DNA of 22,153 nucleotides from positions 1-22,153 of IMG/VR virus record IMGVR_UViG_3300017708_000790, one strand, 5' to 3'. The notes under the pieces were generated by a model. That model ran no database searches, was not told the DNA's origin, and was given only the letters and a program-made list of their open reading frames with translations. The translations under genes and the position numbers were made by a program. This document shows, in pieces, positions 21,817 through 22,153 of the stretch; the first letter of the stretch is position 1; the number at the start of each line of letters is the position of its first letter. This DNA is from a virus.

Positions 21817-22153
21817 ATGCAACTCCGCCCCCACCAACAACGCGCCTTCGATGCTATGCAGGCGAACGATTGTGGTCAGGTGATCATCCCAACTGGCGGT
21901 GGTAAAACATATATTATGATTGCAGATGCTCTGCATCGTGCTGCACAGGGTCAAACGATTGTTGTTGTTGCTCCACGTATCTTGCTCGCTAATCAACTCT
22001 GTGAGGAGTTTATGGAGCATATCAGTGGCACTTGGACGCATGTCTGTCATGTACATAGTGGAGAGACTCACTACTTCAGCAGCACAAAACCTGAGAAGAT
22101 TGCACTCTTCAATGATACTGCGCGTGCTGCTGGTGAGTCATGCATTATATTCA
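21817..22153 (+). CDS. Superfamily 2 helicase, N-terminal part (runs off the window)
   Basis: An open frame from ATG 21817 with no stop to the window end, 112 complete codons. It opens with MQLRPHQQRAFDAM, which resembles the Q-motif region of SF2 enzymes. The Walker A P-loop is PTGGGKT (25-31), and motif Ia is VVVAPRILLANQL. This is the usual N-terminus of DEAD/DEAH or Res-type helicases; UvsW-like cyanophage helicases and type III restriction-subunit relatives are both possible. Motif II (DExH/D) is beyond the window, so the subfamily is open. It has its own promoter and follows the restriction-modification-like operon. Confidence 0.82.
   Translation, partial: MQLRPHQQRAFDAMQANDCGQVIIPTGGGKTYIMIADALHRAAQGQTIVVVAPRILLANQLCEEFMEHISGTWTHVCHVHSGETHYFSSTKPEKIALFNDTARAAGESCIIF

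Overview
The window looks like part of a T4-like cyanomyovirus genome, from a lytic phage of marine Synechococcus or Prochlorococcus. The evidence is a CP12 C-terminus next to a CpeT-type phycobiliprotein lyase, a T4 gp5-like baseplate hub protein, T4-style late promoters (TATAAATA), three phage tRNA genes, several 2-oxoglutarate/Fe(II)-oxygenase-like proteins, and dense same-strand packing with many ATGA start/stop overlaps. Every gene I accept is on the + strand.

Layout. 1-732: host-derived metabolic genes (cp12 3' end, cpeT) and tRNA-Val. 745-2049: an oxygenase-like protein and a probably exported HEGWH protein. 2071-4617: the gp5-like baseplate hub protein. 4621-5816: two tandem oxygenase-like paralogues, one of which has lost its HxH pair. 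5813-8608: a strong sigma70-type promoter, small unknown genes, tRNA-Thr and tRNA-Asn, and two more 2OG-Fe(II) oxygenases. 8635-17670: the tail-fibre and virion-structural cassette, from a KISQL-type fibre protein through a 1381-residue structural protein to a glycine-rich, adhesin-like protein, with late promoters in front of most units. 17681-18238: a sixth oxygenase-family protein. 18257-19669: a second promoter and a run of eight very small unknown genes. 19714-21782: an operon with a putative GIY-YIG endonuclease, a D12-class adenine-N6 DNA methyltransferase and a YkgJ-like cysteine-cluster protein, closed by an intrinsic terminator. 21817-end: the N-terminus of a superfamily 2 helicase, running off the window.

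How the genes work together. CP12 and CpeT would act on host carbon metabolism and light harvesting early in infection. The structural block would build the baseplate, fibres and tip under late transcription. The oxygenase-like proteins are interleaved with these structural genes, and their substrates are unknown.

The most interesting candidate is the endonuclease/methyltransferase pair at 19778-21225. It looks like a phage-borne, translationally coupled restriction-modification-like module. The endonuclease motif spacing resembles the GIY-YIG restriction enzyme Hpy188I as I remember it. The terminator that closes this operon has a loop that spells TTGACA, the probable -35 box of the next gene's promoter.
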